Below the pieces are notes generated by a model that saw only the letters and a program-made list of their open reading frames with translations, did not search any database and was not told the origin of the DNA. A program made the translations under genes and the position numbers. From Chondrus crispus (Eukaryota > Rhodophyta > Florideophyceae > Gigartinales > Gigartinaceae): 64,000 nt of DNA. This document shows, one piece after another, positions 1 through 10,711 of this stretch; position 1 is the stretch's first letter, and every line of letters begins with the position of its first letter. The stretch spans positions 144,979 through 208,978 of the forward strand of contig NW_005179035.1 in the NCBI RefSeq assembly GCF_000350225.1. The letters run 5' to 3'.

Positions 1-119
1 CCCGCTTCTCCCCGTTCCACCCGCCCACACATTTGCCGCATCTTACCACCACCTCTTTACCATCTCACTTCCCGCCCCTTGCACCTCTGGCCCCCAACCA
101 TCGCCTCTTAACCCCCCTG

Positions 120-480
120 CAGGGGGGTGAAGAGGCCCCCGGCGGCTCCCACCGCCGCATCCAGTCGCGCAACTTCTCCGAGGTCGACTTCATGAACTCC
201 GGCCTGGGCCGCTCGCTCATATCCGAGCCGCGGTCCTCGGCCTGCAGGACGAGCTCGACTCGCTGCAGCTCGACGACGTCCTCGGCGAGGAGTGCCTGCT
301 CGCCAAGCCGGTACTGCGCACATTTCTTTCGCAACTTTGTTCACACCAAGACGCCACCCTCATGCCCTCCGTTTTCGGTTCTCGCTCCACCTGGTCTACC
401 TGTATACTTTTCTGTATTTGTACAACACTCTTGTACATCGTGCTTTCTTCTACGAAAGAGGTGTCATACCACTTTCTCAT
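120..480 (+). other. possible 3' coding remnant, unidentified
   Basis: Two overlapping plus-strand frames look weakly protein-like. One carries FSEVDFMNSGLGRSL and the other carries LQDELDSLQLDDVLG, followed by a hydrophobic run and a stop near 487. Switching frame would be needed to read through. The acidic, leucine-spaced segment could be the C-terminal tail of a coiled-coil protein, but no family could be named. The window edge is close, so it may be the end of a gene lying mainly outside. A chance open frame in GC-rich DNA is also possible. Confidence 0.2.
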
Positions 481-719
481 TTATTAGCATGCTAGTTCCT
501 TAAGCCCATCTCCTCGCCTTGCCTTTTGCCACCTTCTCCACTGGGTTGTACAATAAAGTTGAATCGTTTAGTCGACACATCCAGACATCTTAGTACACAT
601 TGGCTTCCCAGCTTCGTTATGCTCAACTCCGCGTTCGGTGCTCGGTGTTCACCAAACTTCCTTCCGTGCCTCTGAATTTCGCTTTGATCAAACCTTGCCG
701 CTGCAATGTATAGCGCTAA

Positions 720-1110
720 TAGACCCATCATCATAAACCGCTACTGTCTTCATCCCCTTCATTTCAAACGTCGTTCCCCAAACCGAATCTCGGTGTCCCT
801 TTTAGATATACAAAGTTTCCCCCATCCGCCGATCCCAAATATTGACAGTCCTATCACTCCCCCGCTCACAAGAAAGTCCGAATCATCTGACCCGGCCGCA
901 CTCAGAACCAACCCTTCATGCCCCCGACATGTCTTTGCAGCATGCCCAGAGCCTAAGTCATTGGTGTTCAGCAACTGGTCATCCGAAGCCGTGAGCAAGA
1001 GTCGCGAGTTATTCTTCAAACATGATATCGATCGCACTGCACCCCTGTGTTTGGCCATATCCCCGTACAACATTCTCATGGGCAATGTCCTCGGTTCCAA
1101 TTTTGGTGAA
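720..1110 (-). pseudogene. WD40 fragment, Ski8/WDR61-like
   Basis: On the minus strand a short frame reads AHRGAVRSISC-like text, then LLLTASDD, GHAAKTCRGHEGLVLSA and a DSDFLVSGG-type strand. These are consecutive WD40 blades with the GH and SASDD-like signatures. The order resembles the C-terminal blades of the Ski8/WDR61 subunit of the Ski and Paf1 complexes, a seven-bladed propeller of about 300 residues. Only about 110 residues remain, the usual WD dipeptides are eroded (TNDLGSG where a YDL/WDL strand is expected), and there is no start or flanking blade. I read it as a decayed fragment. The WD40 assignment is fairly safe; the subfamily is a guess. Confidence 0.5.
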
Positions 1111-1200
1111 GCGCTCTATCACAACTTGCACCGCTAAGATAGTCGATTGAGATTGTTTGGATCAGGTTGAGAGGCTATCGATTCGCGAAAAGCATGTCAG

Positions 1201-2612
1201 TTATATAGTGAAGTAGATTAAAGCCTCGGCCCCGTCCCTTCGTTTCAGACAGCTTCTGGAGGGTCTCAAGTCTGAAGCCGCGCGCTGATCCCTTCGCTGT
1301 TCCAGCTTTAAGAAATTACCGACGGTCAGAATCGCGACCAACACTTTCTCAAAGCGTTTCGACTGTAGGACTATCTCTTGAACAATCTCGTTGAGATCGG
1401 CGGCACGCCCAAGCAATTCCGCATCTTCCACGCTATACTTCTCTTCATATCACTCCAGAGCTTGATCGGAAAAGTCGTCTATGGAGACACCCTCAGGTGG
1501 ATCCAGGTATTCGAAGAATAGGTCGACACCGAAGTCATCAATTGTCTCAAACTTAGTCGCGAGGGGTGGGGCCATTCGACATCCTGAAATCGCACGCAGT
1601 GATACGGAGGTTGGAGGAAGCCTGTGTGACCTGTAGTTGTAAAAGGTGGTTTGGTGTCGTCGGAAATAGGGACCCAGTGCTCGAATACAAGAACGATATC
1701 GCCTGAAATGACCTCGTTGGTGGCCAATGAAGCATAATCTGTACCAATCATGGCATCGTTTCCCAGACCATTGTCCTCTTGCAGAATAGTGGTGCACTCT
1801 TTGGTCTGGTTACGACCTGCTTGAAATATGCGTACAATGGGATTCCAGGGCTGGTCATCAATCTTGACAGTTCCCTGGACGAGAATCTTTGCTATTTGTA
1901 TGGGGCGGTTGCTGGGGAGTACGGGGCGGATTTGCAGCATTTTGAAGAATCGTAAATATTGTTACAAGGTGGGAACGCTTGTGATATCTTGCTCCATTTG
2001 ACGCTCTGAGCACATCCCTGACTTCTTGACGAGATTCATGAAATGATCAAGGGCGTCGACACCATTCTTGTAGATACTGAAGTAGATCAGATAGGCGGGG
2101 GCGACAAGGGCAACGGCAGTGAGAGGCCAATAGCGGTCGGAGACCCCGTTGCGAGCGATGATGATAACAATGTTCTGGGAGCCCATCTCCAACCCCTGCG
2201 CGAGCCATTGGTAGGCTGCACAGACAATCTCAAAGACGGAGGACAAGGAAGGGGCGAGATAGTACGGACCGAGATGGCTGGTGGTGGTAATAACGACGCC
2301 GGGGAGGATATCGGTCATCCATGGCTCCTGACCTTGGGCACCGACGTCGAGGACGAGAGTGCGTCGGGTTTCGCCATACTTCTTGTACGCCTGCTGCAGA
2401 GCGACTTTCCAATCTGAGACAAAGGTGTCCTCCTCGTAGAGAGCGATTAAGACGCCATCGGAAAGCTCTACGATTTTGCGCGGCCTCGGCTTCTTATAAA
2501 AGGTGACTACTGTGCTGGGTACGAATTTCCCATTCCCTACGTCCAAAAACCTTTCCTTGTATATTCGTTTATTTTTGGGGCGCGTGCAGTGCAGTGTCAT
2601 GAGCGAACACAC
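1201..2612 (-). pseudogene. PTEN-type (class II-like) formin fragment
   Basis: Reading from 2612 leftwards, the first frame (to 1962) resembles the phosphatase-like N-terminus of plant and algal class II formins, with SQNIVIIIARNGVSDRYW at the P-loop position. The same frame continues after one TAA (about 1962) into a C2-like domain (YLRFF, then PIQIAKILVQGTVKIDDQ and WNPIVRIFQ). After another break (1450-1797 frame) comes an acidic linker, and at 1201-1431 an FH2-type piece (DLNEIVQEIVLQSKRFEKVL, AILTVGNFLKLEQR). Family order PTEN-C2-FH2 is therefore preserved, but most of FH2 and the actin-binding core are gone. In working PTEN phosphatases the P-loop is HCxxGxxR; here the Cys position is Ala, as is common in formins that use the domain for membrane binding. 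Stops and frame changes make it a pseudogene. Confidence 0.6.
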
Positions 2613-2841
2613 AGCCGCTCACAGCATAACACGCATCAATGTCGGGTAAGTACCCGGAGGGTGTTCAACATTCTCGAAATGAGTCTAGTGTTTCCCTAGT
2701 AAGGCGCTGGACAACATCCGGAATCTTACCGGTCGTGTTCAAGTCTGGAAAGTAAACGAGAACTGCCGCAGATGGTATATCACTCTGTGATTGATCGTTT
2801 TGTTTCATCGGGGCGTAACGCCCAGTGTAGCATAAGCTTCC

Positions 2842-4893
2842 TCACTTCTGTCCCTGTACAAGTTCGAACCACCGCACAGTTAAAACGACATTGTTGCTAT
2901 TTGCATTCTCAACATGTTCAATTCTTCCCAACCAAAATGGTGTCACTTCGGTCACGTTTGATCCCCAGTTCACAGTCACCATGCTGCCCCTATCATATGA
3001 GCACGTGTCCTCCAGTGCCAATTCGCTTTCCGAATCATCATGTGATGCCTCAACTTCGCCGCAATCATCGCAAAAAGAAGCAAAATGCTGGAAGTCCCAG
3101 TCTGGCGTGGCGGACTCCTTGCTTTCCATTGAGTCTATTTCAGAAAGAAGTGATAAACATTTTCTCTGCATCCAATTCTATTCTCTGTCACATTTATGCG
3201 CTTGCGATACGCGCTGATGTCAACTTTGGAGGGCTTATTTGTTTGTATGACTGGTGCTTTTCTCATATCTGGAACAAAATGGAGGAAAGAACCAATGAAT
3301 CCTTCGGTTCTATCAAGTTTTTGAAGCGCTTCCCTCTTTTCCACCATTTTGTACCCGACCAGGCAGGTGACATGAGCACCACCTCCTTCGAGCTCATGAG
3401 AATCATCCCGCTCGAAGACAAACTCTCTGAATGCGAGCATGTTGTTGTTTCTCGACGCAACTGCACTTTGTTTATCACAAGCACCTGAAAAATTGTTCAT
3501 CCCAGAGACGCGGCTAGCATGTATGTTGTTTTGTACTGACGCGGAGTTTCCCCCTTGACTTTCAACAATGTGCCTGTGAAGTTCCGAAACACAGGCTGTA
3601 TTCCTATCCCGCATGAAGACAGAAATTCGGCTGAATCGGCGGTCAATGTCCTCATGTGTGTGCCTAACCGGTAAAAAGTTAACAACAATGCGGTTGAAGA
3701 GCCCTTTATGCACCATGTAATCACAAAATGCAAAAAGAAGCGATTCTTGTTGTCTTTTGATGTATTATCCAGCTGAACATTCAGCTCTTTCGGAAAACGA
3801 CTCATACCTTGAGCTCTTTTTGCATCTCGCAACAGAAAAAGTGAGCGACATAGCGCATCAATTGCCTGATTCGCACCTGAGGGGATGTTGTCGGCTGACG
3901 TGAAAAAACAAACGAAATGCTGTCCAGAAAGTGCCCCGTGATAGCAAACACCAGTGACCTTCTGCTTTAGAGGCTTCCCCGTATCTCTTTTTGTCGTCGT
4001 GTAGAAGCGCGGTAGTCCAAACTTCGCCTGGTCGGCCCCGTCAATAATTATAGAAAGAATTTCCTGGGGCCTTTCAATTGCGTTTGACTGAATGGGTCTA
4101 TATTGTGCTCGCTCAGAGCGGATTTGCTGCAGATGTGCGCGGAATCGTTTCTTAAGTTTTTCTCTAGATTTTTCATATCCTGTTTTCCTAGCAATTGACA
4201 GCAGACCCTCCTTAAAGCTTGTGCACGTGTCACAAACGGAAAAGCCGTGTCTTCGTCTACACTTGATATGTGAGGCATACCGTTTCCAAGTTTCGTAAAA
4301 GTGAGAAGAAGAGCACGCTCGACCGCCATACATCCCTTTATTTTCTCGAAACAGCGTGTAAACCAGGTATTTATTTCCATGTGGGAGGTGCCGCTCGATG
4401 CTGTGCGGCATTTCATCTCCAAGATCGTCTGCCAGGGCTCGCAGGAATGAAATCACCGAGGATTTTTTAGTTCAGCTCCGATCCGATCCCCCATTCTCCC
4501 GGGGAGGCAGGAAGCGTTCCCTGAAGGTAGTTGCATGACATTGGAATTCATGGTCCTTGACACGTCCAGAGTGTCAATCACCATTCTCCAACAAACCTGC
4601 CAGCCGTCACAGTAGAAGTATCGCCGTGAGCGCTGTGGATCCAGAACGATTAGATTGACGAGGCGTGCCTTTCTTTCATCACGAGAAATTGACAGGAAAT
4701 TCTCTCGCATTGACCTACACTTCTCTGTACCGACTTCGAAGACGCAAAGACGCTTGAAACAGCGTTTTGGCATCCAATTGTTGATATTCATGATGGATTG
4801 GCGTCGTGTCTTCTGTAATCGCGACTTCAATGATTTACGGTTGAGCGCGATTGGAACTTTTGATAGGGGAGGAGGATCGTCTAAGGTCGTCAT
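2842..4893 (-). pseudogene. decayed DUF7869-type integrase-like transposon gene
   Basis: Four overlapping minus-strand frames (4893-4453, 4456-3497, 3716-3135, 3171-2842) read as one protein of roughly 680 residues broken by three frameshifts, near 4455, 3718 and 3150. Signatures in order: a Cys/His cluster (HIKCRRRHGFSVCDTC), ILSIIIDGADQAKFGLPRF, VQLDNTSKDNKNRF, and VRHTHEDIDRRFSRIS. The DN..(E/D)NKN...HTHEDID pattern belongs to the DUF7869 family, an RNase H-like, integrase-like family repeated in many eukaryotic genomes and thought to be transposon derived. The C-terminal piece (PFWLGRIEHVEN, VVLTVRWFE) looks like a small BAH- or SH3-like beta barrel. It lies divergent to the ParB-methyltransferase-like gene at 5584. 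I did not find terminal inverted repeats by eye. The coding relic is secure; the family name is from memory of the motif. Confidence 0.6.
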
Positions 4894-5583
4894 GATATCG
4901 CTGTATGTGAAGGTCTCTCGGGTTCAACGCTTCAGGTAGTAATGACGAACCTGCAAGTATGGACTGTGTGCAAACACGCACTGCGGTGTGGGATCAAGAA
5001 TGTGCAGCCGAACGACTACATATCCCGTACTGGTATTCGGCTGGAAGCCAAAAGTCAGCAGCCCGGATCACTGTGGTCTGTTTTCAAAATAGTAGACGTC
5101 AGGAAACTATATCAGATTCCTCTGCTGTGCTTTTAATTTTTTTCTGAAGGTTACACTTCGAAGTGTTTATCAAAGTCCTTTTCTGCGCCTGTTAAATGCC
5201 TTGACAGTGACAGATATTTGCCTTTACCAAGCAAGTATTGCGATTCCTACGCAAAACATTTCGTCAAAAGACGCGGAATCATGGTAGAGAAACAGGAATT
5301 TGTTCAAGTGGGTGACTGATATCTGTATCATCTGCCTTACCCCTAACCTTTCCGAAACTCTCACATTCGATCGACCTGTTCAAATGTTGGAACTCAATGT
5401 TCAAATCTTCGGAATGAGCGGTGATTCTCTCATTCGCCTACGATGGTTTTTGTGCCTACACAAAACAACATTCTAAACAATTGCCCCATACCCGAAGCCT
5501 TTGCTGAAGTCACAAGACTCGCGGCATTGCCTTTTACAATAGCCAAATCCTGCAACTAAAGCGAGGCAGAAAGTCTTGCAGTC
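4894..5583. other. intergenic, between two divergent decayed genes
   Basis: No frame with protein-like character was seen. The stretch separates the 5' ends of two divergently oriented decayed genes, so it may once have held a shared promoter. No clear TATA-like element or repeat was identified. Confidence 0.4.
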
Positions 5584-6312
5584 ATGAAGGTTTCAGGAAG
5601 TGAGGTTACGAGTGATACTGTGACTGAATACGTCGATCCGCGTAAAATTGTCAATCTCTGCTATTCCAGGCCAATTCTTCCTCGAGATGAAGATATTGTC
5701 AGAGAAGGGTTTCTGCAAAATGGATACATCAGCACTTATCTCATATCATGTCGAGTGGCTACTGTTCCTGAAATACAGCTACTCTTTGAGAGAGAGCCAC
5801 ATTGCTACACTCCTGAAAAGGCATCAGAAGTGGCACGAGCAGTGATAAGAGAAGAGACAGATGGACGCGCTGGAGAGTATCGCTTTTGTTATGATGGACA
5901 CATCCGCAAAAGAGTAGCGGTACAGCTAATGGAGGACAGAGTTTTGATAAAAGATTTCAAGTTGAAAAGTGAATTAGTAATGTCGATGCCAGCTCAAGAT
6001 GAGATTGCGTATGGACTTTCCAGAAATGCTCTTCACTCTGTCTGTGTGCCGCTCTCTTTCCTCTCAACACTCCCACGCTGCCACGAATACGACGTTGAGC
6101 TGAATTCCTGGTTGAGCCAAAGGCGACAAAAACGTTTATCAGCGACCGAAGTTGCTCGTCGCCTGGTGTCAAGTACTGCAAGAGGGGTTCAGGATGACAC
6201 GGTTATGAGCAAACAGACTGAAACCAAGCGCCAAATCTTGGGGGTTGCTCGCAAGTTTCCCATTCCTACGGTTGACTACTTACGGGATTTCATGTACAAT
6301 GATGATGGAGTC

Positions 6313-7007
6313 TGTAGTATAACCCCCCCTGGGGGCTTTTTAGTTAGATTGGATCAACAACAGGATCCCCTACTGTAGAGCTCGACGCTCTACAGTACAA
6401 CCGCGCGTGTCCACGTGTACACCATGGGGACAAGGGACACACGCATACACGTGCACACATGTACCACGCGCGAACGAAGCGCGCATGCACCTCGGGTGAT
6501 ACGTGTACTGTCAGCCTCGACATAGCTGACAGTATTACAGTGCAGGTCGACCTGCACTACAGTAGCCCACTACAGTACCTCGGTACTGTAGTGTTATGAT
6601 AGATTGTTTTGTATATTAAATATGGAGCGGACCGGCGGCGGTGGAGGGGGACAAGCACGGACTTGTCACCCACCGACCGTCAAGGTCCGACTCCCCGCTT
6701 ATTCTAGAACGGGTTCCCACTAGCCCGTATCAAGTTAGGAACCGAGCGGGCAGGGGACGCGCAAGCATGCGAGCGAGCATAGATCCGCCTCCGCCCGTCA
6801 GCGCTGGTACGTCACCCAGCGCTGCGCCGGGGCGTCGAGGCGTAGATCGGCCCGCGCGTGCGCGCGTCCCCGACCGTACCCGCTCTACCACTGCTACCCC
6901 GGGCTCGCCCGGTTCCGTTAGCTGGGGTTGCTTCCCGTCTTCCCGCCGATCGGGTCTCCGCAAGAACTGAGTGTAGACCCCCCTCCGTCGGGGGTGTTTA
7001 TACTACA
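6313..7007 (+). mobile_element. solo LTR, Ty3/gypsy family of the 13.5-23 kb element
   Basis: This 695-bp block begins TGTAGTATAA and ends TTATACTACA, a perfect 10-bp terminal inverted repeat of the TG..CA type. It shares long stretches with the LTR at 22365-23027, for example GGAGCGGACCGGCGGCGGTG-like, GACAAGCACGGACTTGTC, GATCCGCCTCCGCCCGTCAG and AGGCGTAGATCGGCCCGC. It is flanked by GAGTC (6308-6312) and GAGGC (7008-7012), a 5-bp target duplication with one mismatch. No internal region is attached, so it is a solo LTR left by LTR-LTR recombination. A TATA-like TATATTAAAT lies at 6612-6621, just before the conserved block, a likely promoter of the original element. Confidence 0.85.
6371..6590. 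repeat. array of short palindromes in the solo LTR
   Basis: Four near-perfect inverted repeats follow one another: TACTGTAGAG/CTCTACAGTA (6371-6397), CTGTCAGC/GCTGACAG (about 6509-6533), GTGCAGGTCGACCTGCAC (about 6540-6557) and CTACAGTACC/GGTACTGTAG (6570-6591). They lie upstream of the TATA-like element, in the U3-equivalent part. The other LTR has a comparable but different set. Confidence 0.7.
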
Positions 7008-8650
7008 GAGGCTTGCAAGCTGCGTTCACATTGGCAAATTTGCGAGCAATTCCCAAAAGAGTGACGCCAGAGGAGTTTTTGATGTTGATGAAACGATTTA
7101 TCAAGTACTATCAAGATTGCTTGCCTTCTCCGAAGGCGCTTCTCCCCAAAGATGTTTCAACACAGTTGGTGCAATTACGCCGAGCAATTAAAGAACTTGA
7201 AAAATTCAAAACCCTTTTGTGACTACGACGAAATCCCTGATGAGATGACCACAATTGCAGAAAGAATGACGTGTACGCAACTGCTGGACATCCAAATGCA
7301 GGAACATGCGTTCAGCAAGGACATCATACCACCACTTGAAACTGCTTGCAGAAACCTGGTGCCGAATGGGACGAACCATTTAGAAATCGCCCGAAAAAAT
7401 TGCAACAAACTTCTCAAGAGAACAGTGAGCACCTGGGTTTACATAAACAACCTACGAATGATTCAGACACTGAACCATCATCTCCAGATATTTCAGACAA
7501 TGGAAGCTCGAAAGACAGTTAAGAAGAGGGCTCTACGGCCAAAGAATCCCCCTCATCGCACACTCAATACGCAGACGGGCACTGTGAAGAGAACAATGAG
7601 AGACCAGTAGAATCAATTGCAGGGGCAGCGTCACTAATTGAGGCATCTCAACTGATTGAGGCATCTCAATTATTACCGGTTGGGTGGAAGATTGTGCAGG
7701 CTACACCTGAAGACTTCATGACACAACAAGATGAGTGGAAAATGGTGTAAGGGAAAGCCGATATGGTCATGACTGTTCTACAAGATGATGAATCTAATGA
7801 GGACTGCCTGAAACAGGTTGTACGTCACTGCGGTATGGCGATGAAACAGAGCGGCGTGTGCTATATCGTGTGCAATTTTATTCACTTCTCGAAGCTTTTT
7901 TCAGTTGTATGTGCGGTGGGCATGGAAATGATGAAGCATCCCATGCTTTACATACAAGATCCGTCAACAATCAAGAGAAAGACATTATCACAGCACCCTC
8001 AAGAGTCAGGCTTCATTGCAGTAGTATTCTGGAGATCACCAGATCTCAGGCAATAGCATCATTACTCATATGCAAAAGGTTACAGAAGCTCAACCCTTCC
8101 GTCGTGGGTGAACTGTGTTACAAACGTACAACAATCCCAAAATCCCCTCTGCTGTGAACAAGGCAAAATCCTTAAAGTTAGAGACATTGAAAAGGATCTC
8201 AGTGTATATATTCTCGAGCAGTGGTGCAAACCTGCAGGTATCTGTTATAATCCTAGAGCAGGCTCCATGTCCATGGGTTTGGCATGTTTGGACTTAGGTA
8301 TCCAATACGTCGCGTTAGAACATGACTCGGAAATTTTCAGAGCGGCAAAAAGGAGGTTAGTCGCATCTGTTCAAGACCAAGCCTTCAAGCGAAGGAAACT
8401 GGAGCGATGTACTCGGAGAGGAATAAAGGAAACCGACAATGAAAAGGAGAAAGAAGGAATGTTCTGTGGGATTGGGGAGAAGCATTGTCGCTTTCCGGGA
8501 TTGGAAACTTCGTTTTCGTGCACAGCATGCAGCGTAGGAATGCATGACGTATGTGACTGGGCCAAAATCGTGAGAAACATAAGCGTCGAGTAACGAGAAA
8601 TGGTTGCGGTTTGCTCGGAGAAGTGCTTTGCATTGGAAAAATGAGTCCAT

Positions 8651-9200
8651 TTCTTCGAAATGGCCGTCTCTTTGGTCCTACATCTACCCTACATTACATC
8701 AGCAAGCTGCAGTTCACAGCGGCGGTGTCATGTTTGTTAATTCGAACAAACGCCGCGTGAGAGGGCTTGTTGCTGTTCTTCGTAGCCTCCAAGATTTTCT
8801 GGAAGCCGTGGACACTTTACGCGAGATGTCATGGACAAGCTCTCTCCTAAGTCCAAAAGATGGAATCCTTCATATCTTCTTGCAACCCATTCTTCGATCG
8901 GACATAATCTTGATAAAAAGATACCGCGCGCGGATCGCAAGCCCTTATAAAATGACAAGGGCAACGGCGCCTTCTTCGTCTTTTCTAAAACTACCTGAGG
9001 CAGACACCGGACAATGTTGCCTTCAGTCATTCTCCTCGGAACTGAACAAGAACACAAACCACAGTTTCGCAGTTCGACATGGCGAAATCGCGCGGAACGA
9101 GACTACGAGAGTAGCGCTAAACTCCCTAGCAGAAAAATGAATAATTTGGGAGTGCAGCTACAGTGCAATGTGATATTTTTAGCGTATTTGAGTCAGAGTG
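8651..9200. other. intergenic, no recognisable gene
   Basis: A plus-strand open frame covers much of this stretch (8604-9140), but its composition is not protein-like and no motif was recognised. It probably includes the decayed 3' end of the methyltransferase-like gene. Confidence 0.35.
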
Positions 9201-9249
9201 CTCTACCCTCATCCCAAGAGCACACTCCCCCGTGTTCACACATCATCGG

Positions 9250-10270
9250 CTCCCTGGATACCATTGCCCCCGCCGTGCCCCCGCTCGACCACGGGCCCGA
9301 TTCCGCTGCCCTCGGCCTCCCGCTCGCCCTGTTCGGACACGGCGATCGCGTCATTCTCCAGCCGTACGCCCCACTGCCGCTCGTGGCAGAGCTCATTCCG
9401 AATCAATCTAGGAGGGCCTGCCGTATAGGCACCTCGCATAACGTGGGATTGCAACTCTCGTCAACCGCCGCCTCGGCCGCGAAGAAGGCCGCCGCCGCGA
9501 AGACGGAGTCTCCGCTCGTGCAGACTGCCCACGCATTTTTGCAAAAGTCTAGCTCCACGCCGACGCGGCCTTGGGGGAAGCTCACGCCCAAGTATCAGAC
9601 GCCGAATCGCGGCTCGAAGAGCTCTTCTGTCCCAGTGTCGTCGACGCCATCGCCGGGGAATGGAGACACTTGTCGTTTGTCTACGCCCGGGAAACCGTCC
9701 CCGGTTCCAAGCGCCCAGACGGCCTCCGCGGAACGGCGGAGTGCCTATTGTGGACGCACTGGTCAATTTGACGACGGGCAAGGTGTCGGTGTCAGGGAGT
9801 ATCGAGCCGCTGTGTCGCATTACGTGCTTCGAGCGGCGATTCATGCGCGACTTGACTTTTTCGGCGGGCACGTCGTCCGCGCCTGTCTCGTCGTCGGGGG
9901 CGTATGTCGAGCTGGATGACTACATTCGTCGACGGTTGCGTGAGTACCTGAATTTGCTTTTTGCGATCGGTGGCGTCGGTTGAGGGGGTGCTCGGGGGAC
10001 CGTTAGGCGGCGAAACTTGGAGCTTTGAAATGGTCGACGAGATGAATGTCTCACAGTTTGAGCCGTACAATAGGCAGTTTGTCAAGACGTGGATGAAGAC
10101 GAGTAATGCGGCGCAATGGCCTCGGCGTTGCTCGTTGCAGGGGATGACGTTCCAGCCCCCGACAAAGCCAGAGCTGGATGAGTCGCCTGCGGATGAATCC
10201 ATACTACAGGTCGACCGGGTTGCAGCGAGTCTGTCCGGATTGCGTCCGAACGTGGCCCATCTCGGGTGAC
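9250..10270 (+). pseudogene. AVL9/DENN-like protein fragment
   Basis: Three plus-strand frames in sequence (9014-9919, 9571-9771 and 9660-9983, 9961-10269) carry protein-like text: GLPLALFGHGDRVILQPYAP, LPLVAELIP, CFERRFMRDLTFSAGTSS, YIRRRLREYLNLLFAIGG and FEPYNRQFVKTWMKTSNAAQ. The order matches the DENN-type module of AVL9-family proteins, where an 'LPLQ.F..G....PY.PL' segment is followed by a '.RF..DL' helix, a membrane-proximal helix and an 'f..yN..Fv..W..T.ny..W' segment. AVL9 acts in late secretory traffic. Frames switch at least twice (near 9600 and 9960) and the N-terminus is missing, so it is a pseudogene. The family assignment rests on motif order only. Confidence 0.45.
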
Positions 10271-10711
10271 TGTCGAGTTTAGTCTCTTTTCGGGCCGCGG
10301 CGGGACTGTCGGGTTTCTTCAAAAGAATCGAACAAGAAGTTGTCAAGATGGATACTGCGGTCGGGGTGGCGAGCAACCCCTCAACACCTAGAGCTTCAGC
10401 GTCACCGGCACCGACAGGGAATCTGGACAGGGAAGAGGACGGTCTAAAGACCGAATCAGCTCCGGGATGAGAGGCTTTAACTGGTTTCATCGAGCTCAGG
10501 AGTTTTTACATATCGATTAACTAATAACGTTTGGTATATATCTATTCACCAAGTCAATTCCTTGACAGTGAAAGTCGACTATTGTTAGAGGAAGGCCGCC
10601 GGGGAGACGATTGGGTGTTTGACGACAGAAAGCATAATAACGAAGGGCTCACTTGATAGGTTTGCCGGCTTTATTGTACAATTGTACAACGAAGCAAGTC
10701 ACGTGCGAAGT

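Larger units (their letters stand above)
5584..8650 (+). pseudogene. ParB-like / N4-N6 DNA methyltransferase-like composite gene, broken
   Basis: Part 1 (5584-6312) starts at an ATG and reads VDPRKIVNLCYSRPILPRDE, GFLQNGYIS and YRFCYDGHIRKRVAVQLM. This is the layout of ParB/sulfiredoxin-like N-domains (residue preferences, then a G.hR..A..L segment). The frame is cut by a solo LTR at 6313-7007 and resumes exactly in frame at 7013. A frameshift near 7215 leads into 7152-7610. Part 2 (about 7740-8593) resembles a beta-class amino-methyltransferase with motif IV before motif I: a motif IV-like site (ADMVMT followed by a lost DPPY), AMKQSGVCYIVCNFIHF, IEKDLSVYILEQW, then NPRAGSMSMGLACL and YVALEHDSEIF for SAM binding. 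Part 3 is zinc-finger-like: CxxC-x4-H-x2-C in SCTACSVGMHDVC, then after a TAA, CSEKC. Stops and shifts rule out function. It is probably a mobile-element gene, not a host gene. Confidence 0.55.

Noticed and set aside
2585-9180. Similar words GTGCAGTGCAGTGTCAT and GTGCAGCTACAGTGCAATGTGAT flanking the DUF7869/methyltransferase pair
   Set aside because: They are in direct, not inverted, orientation and match only loosely, so they are not credible element ends.
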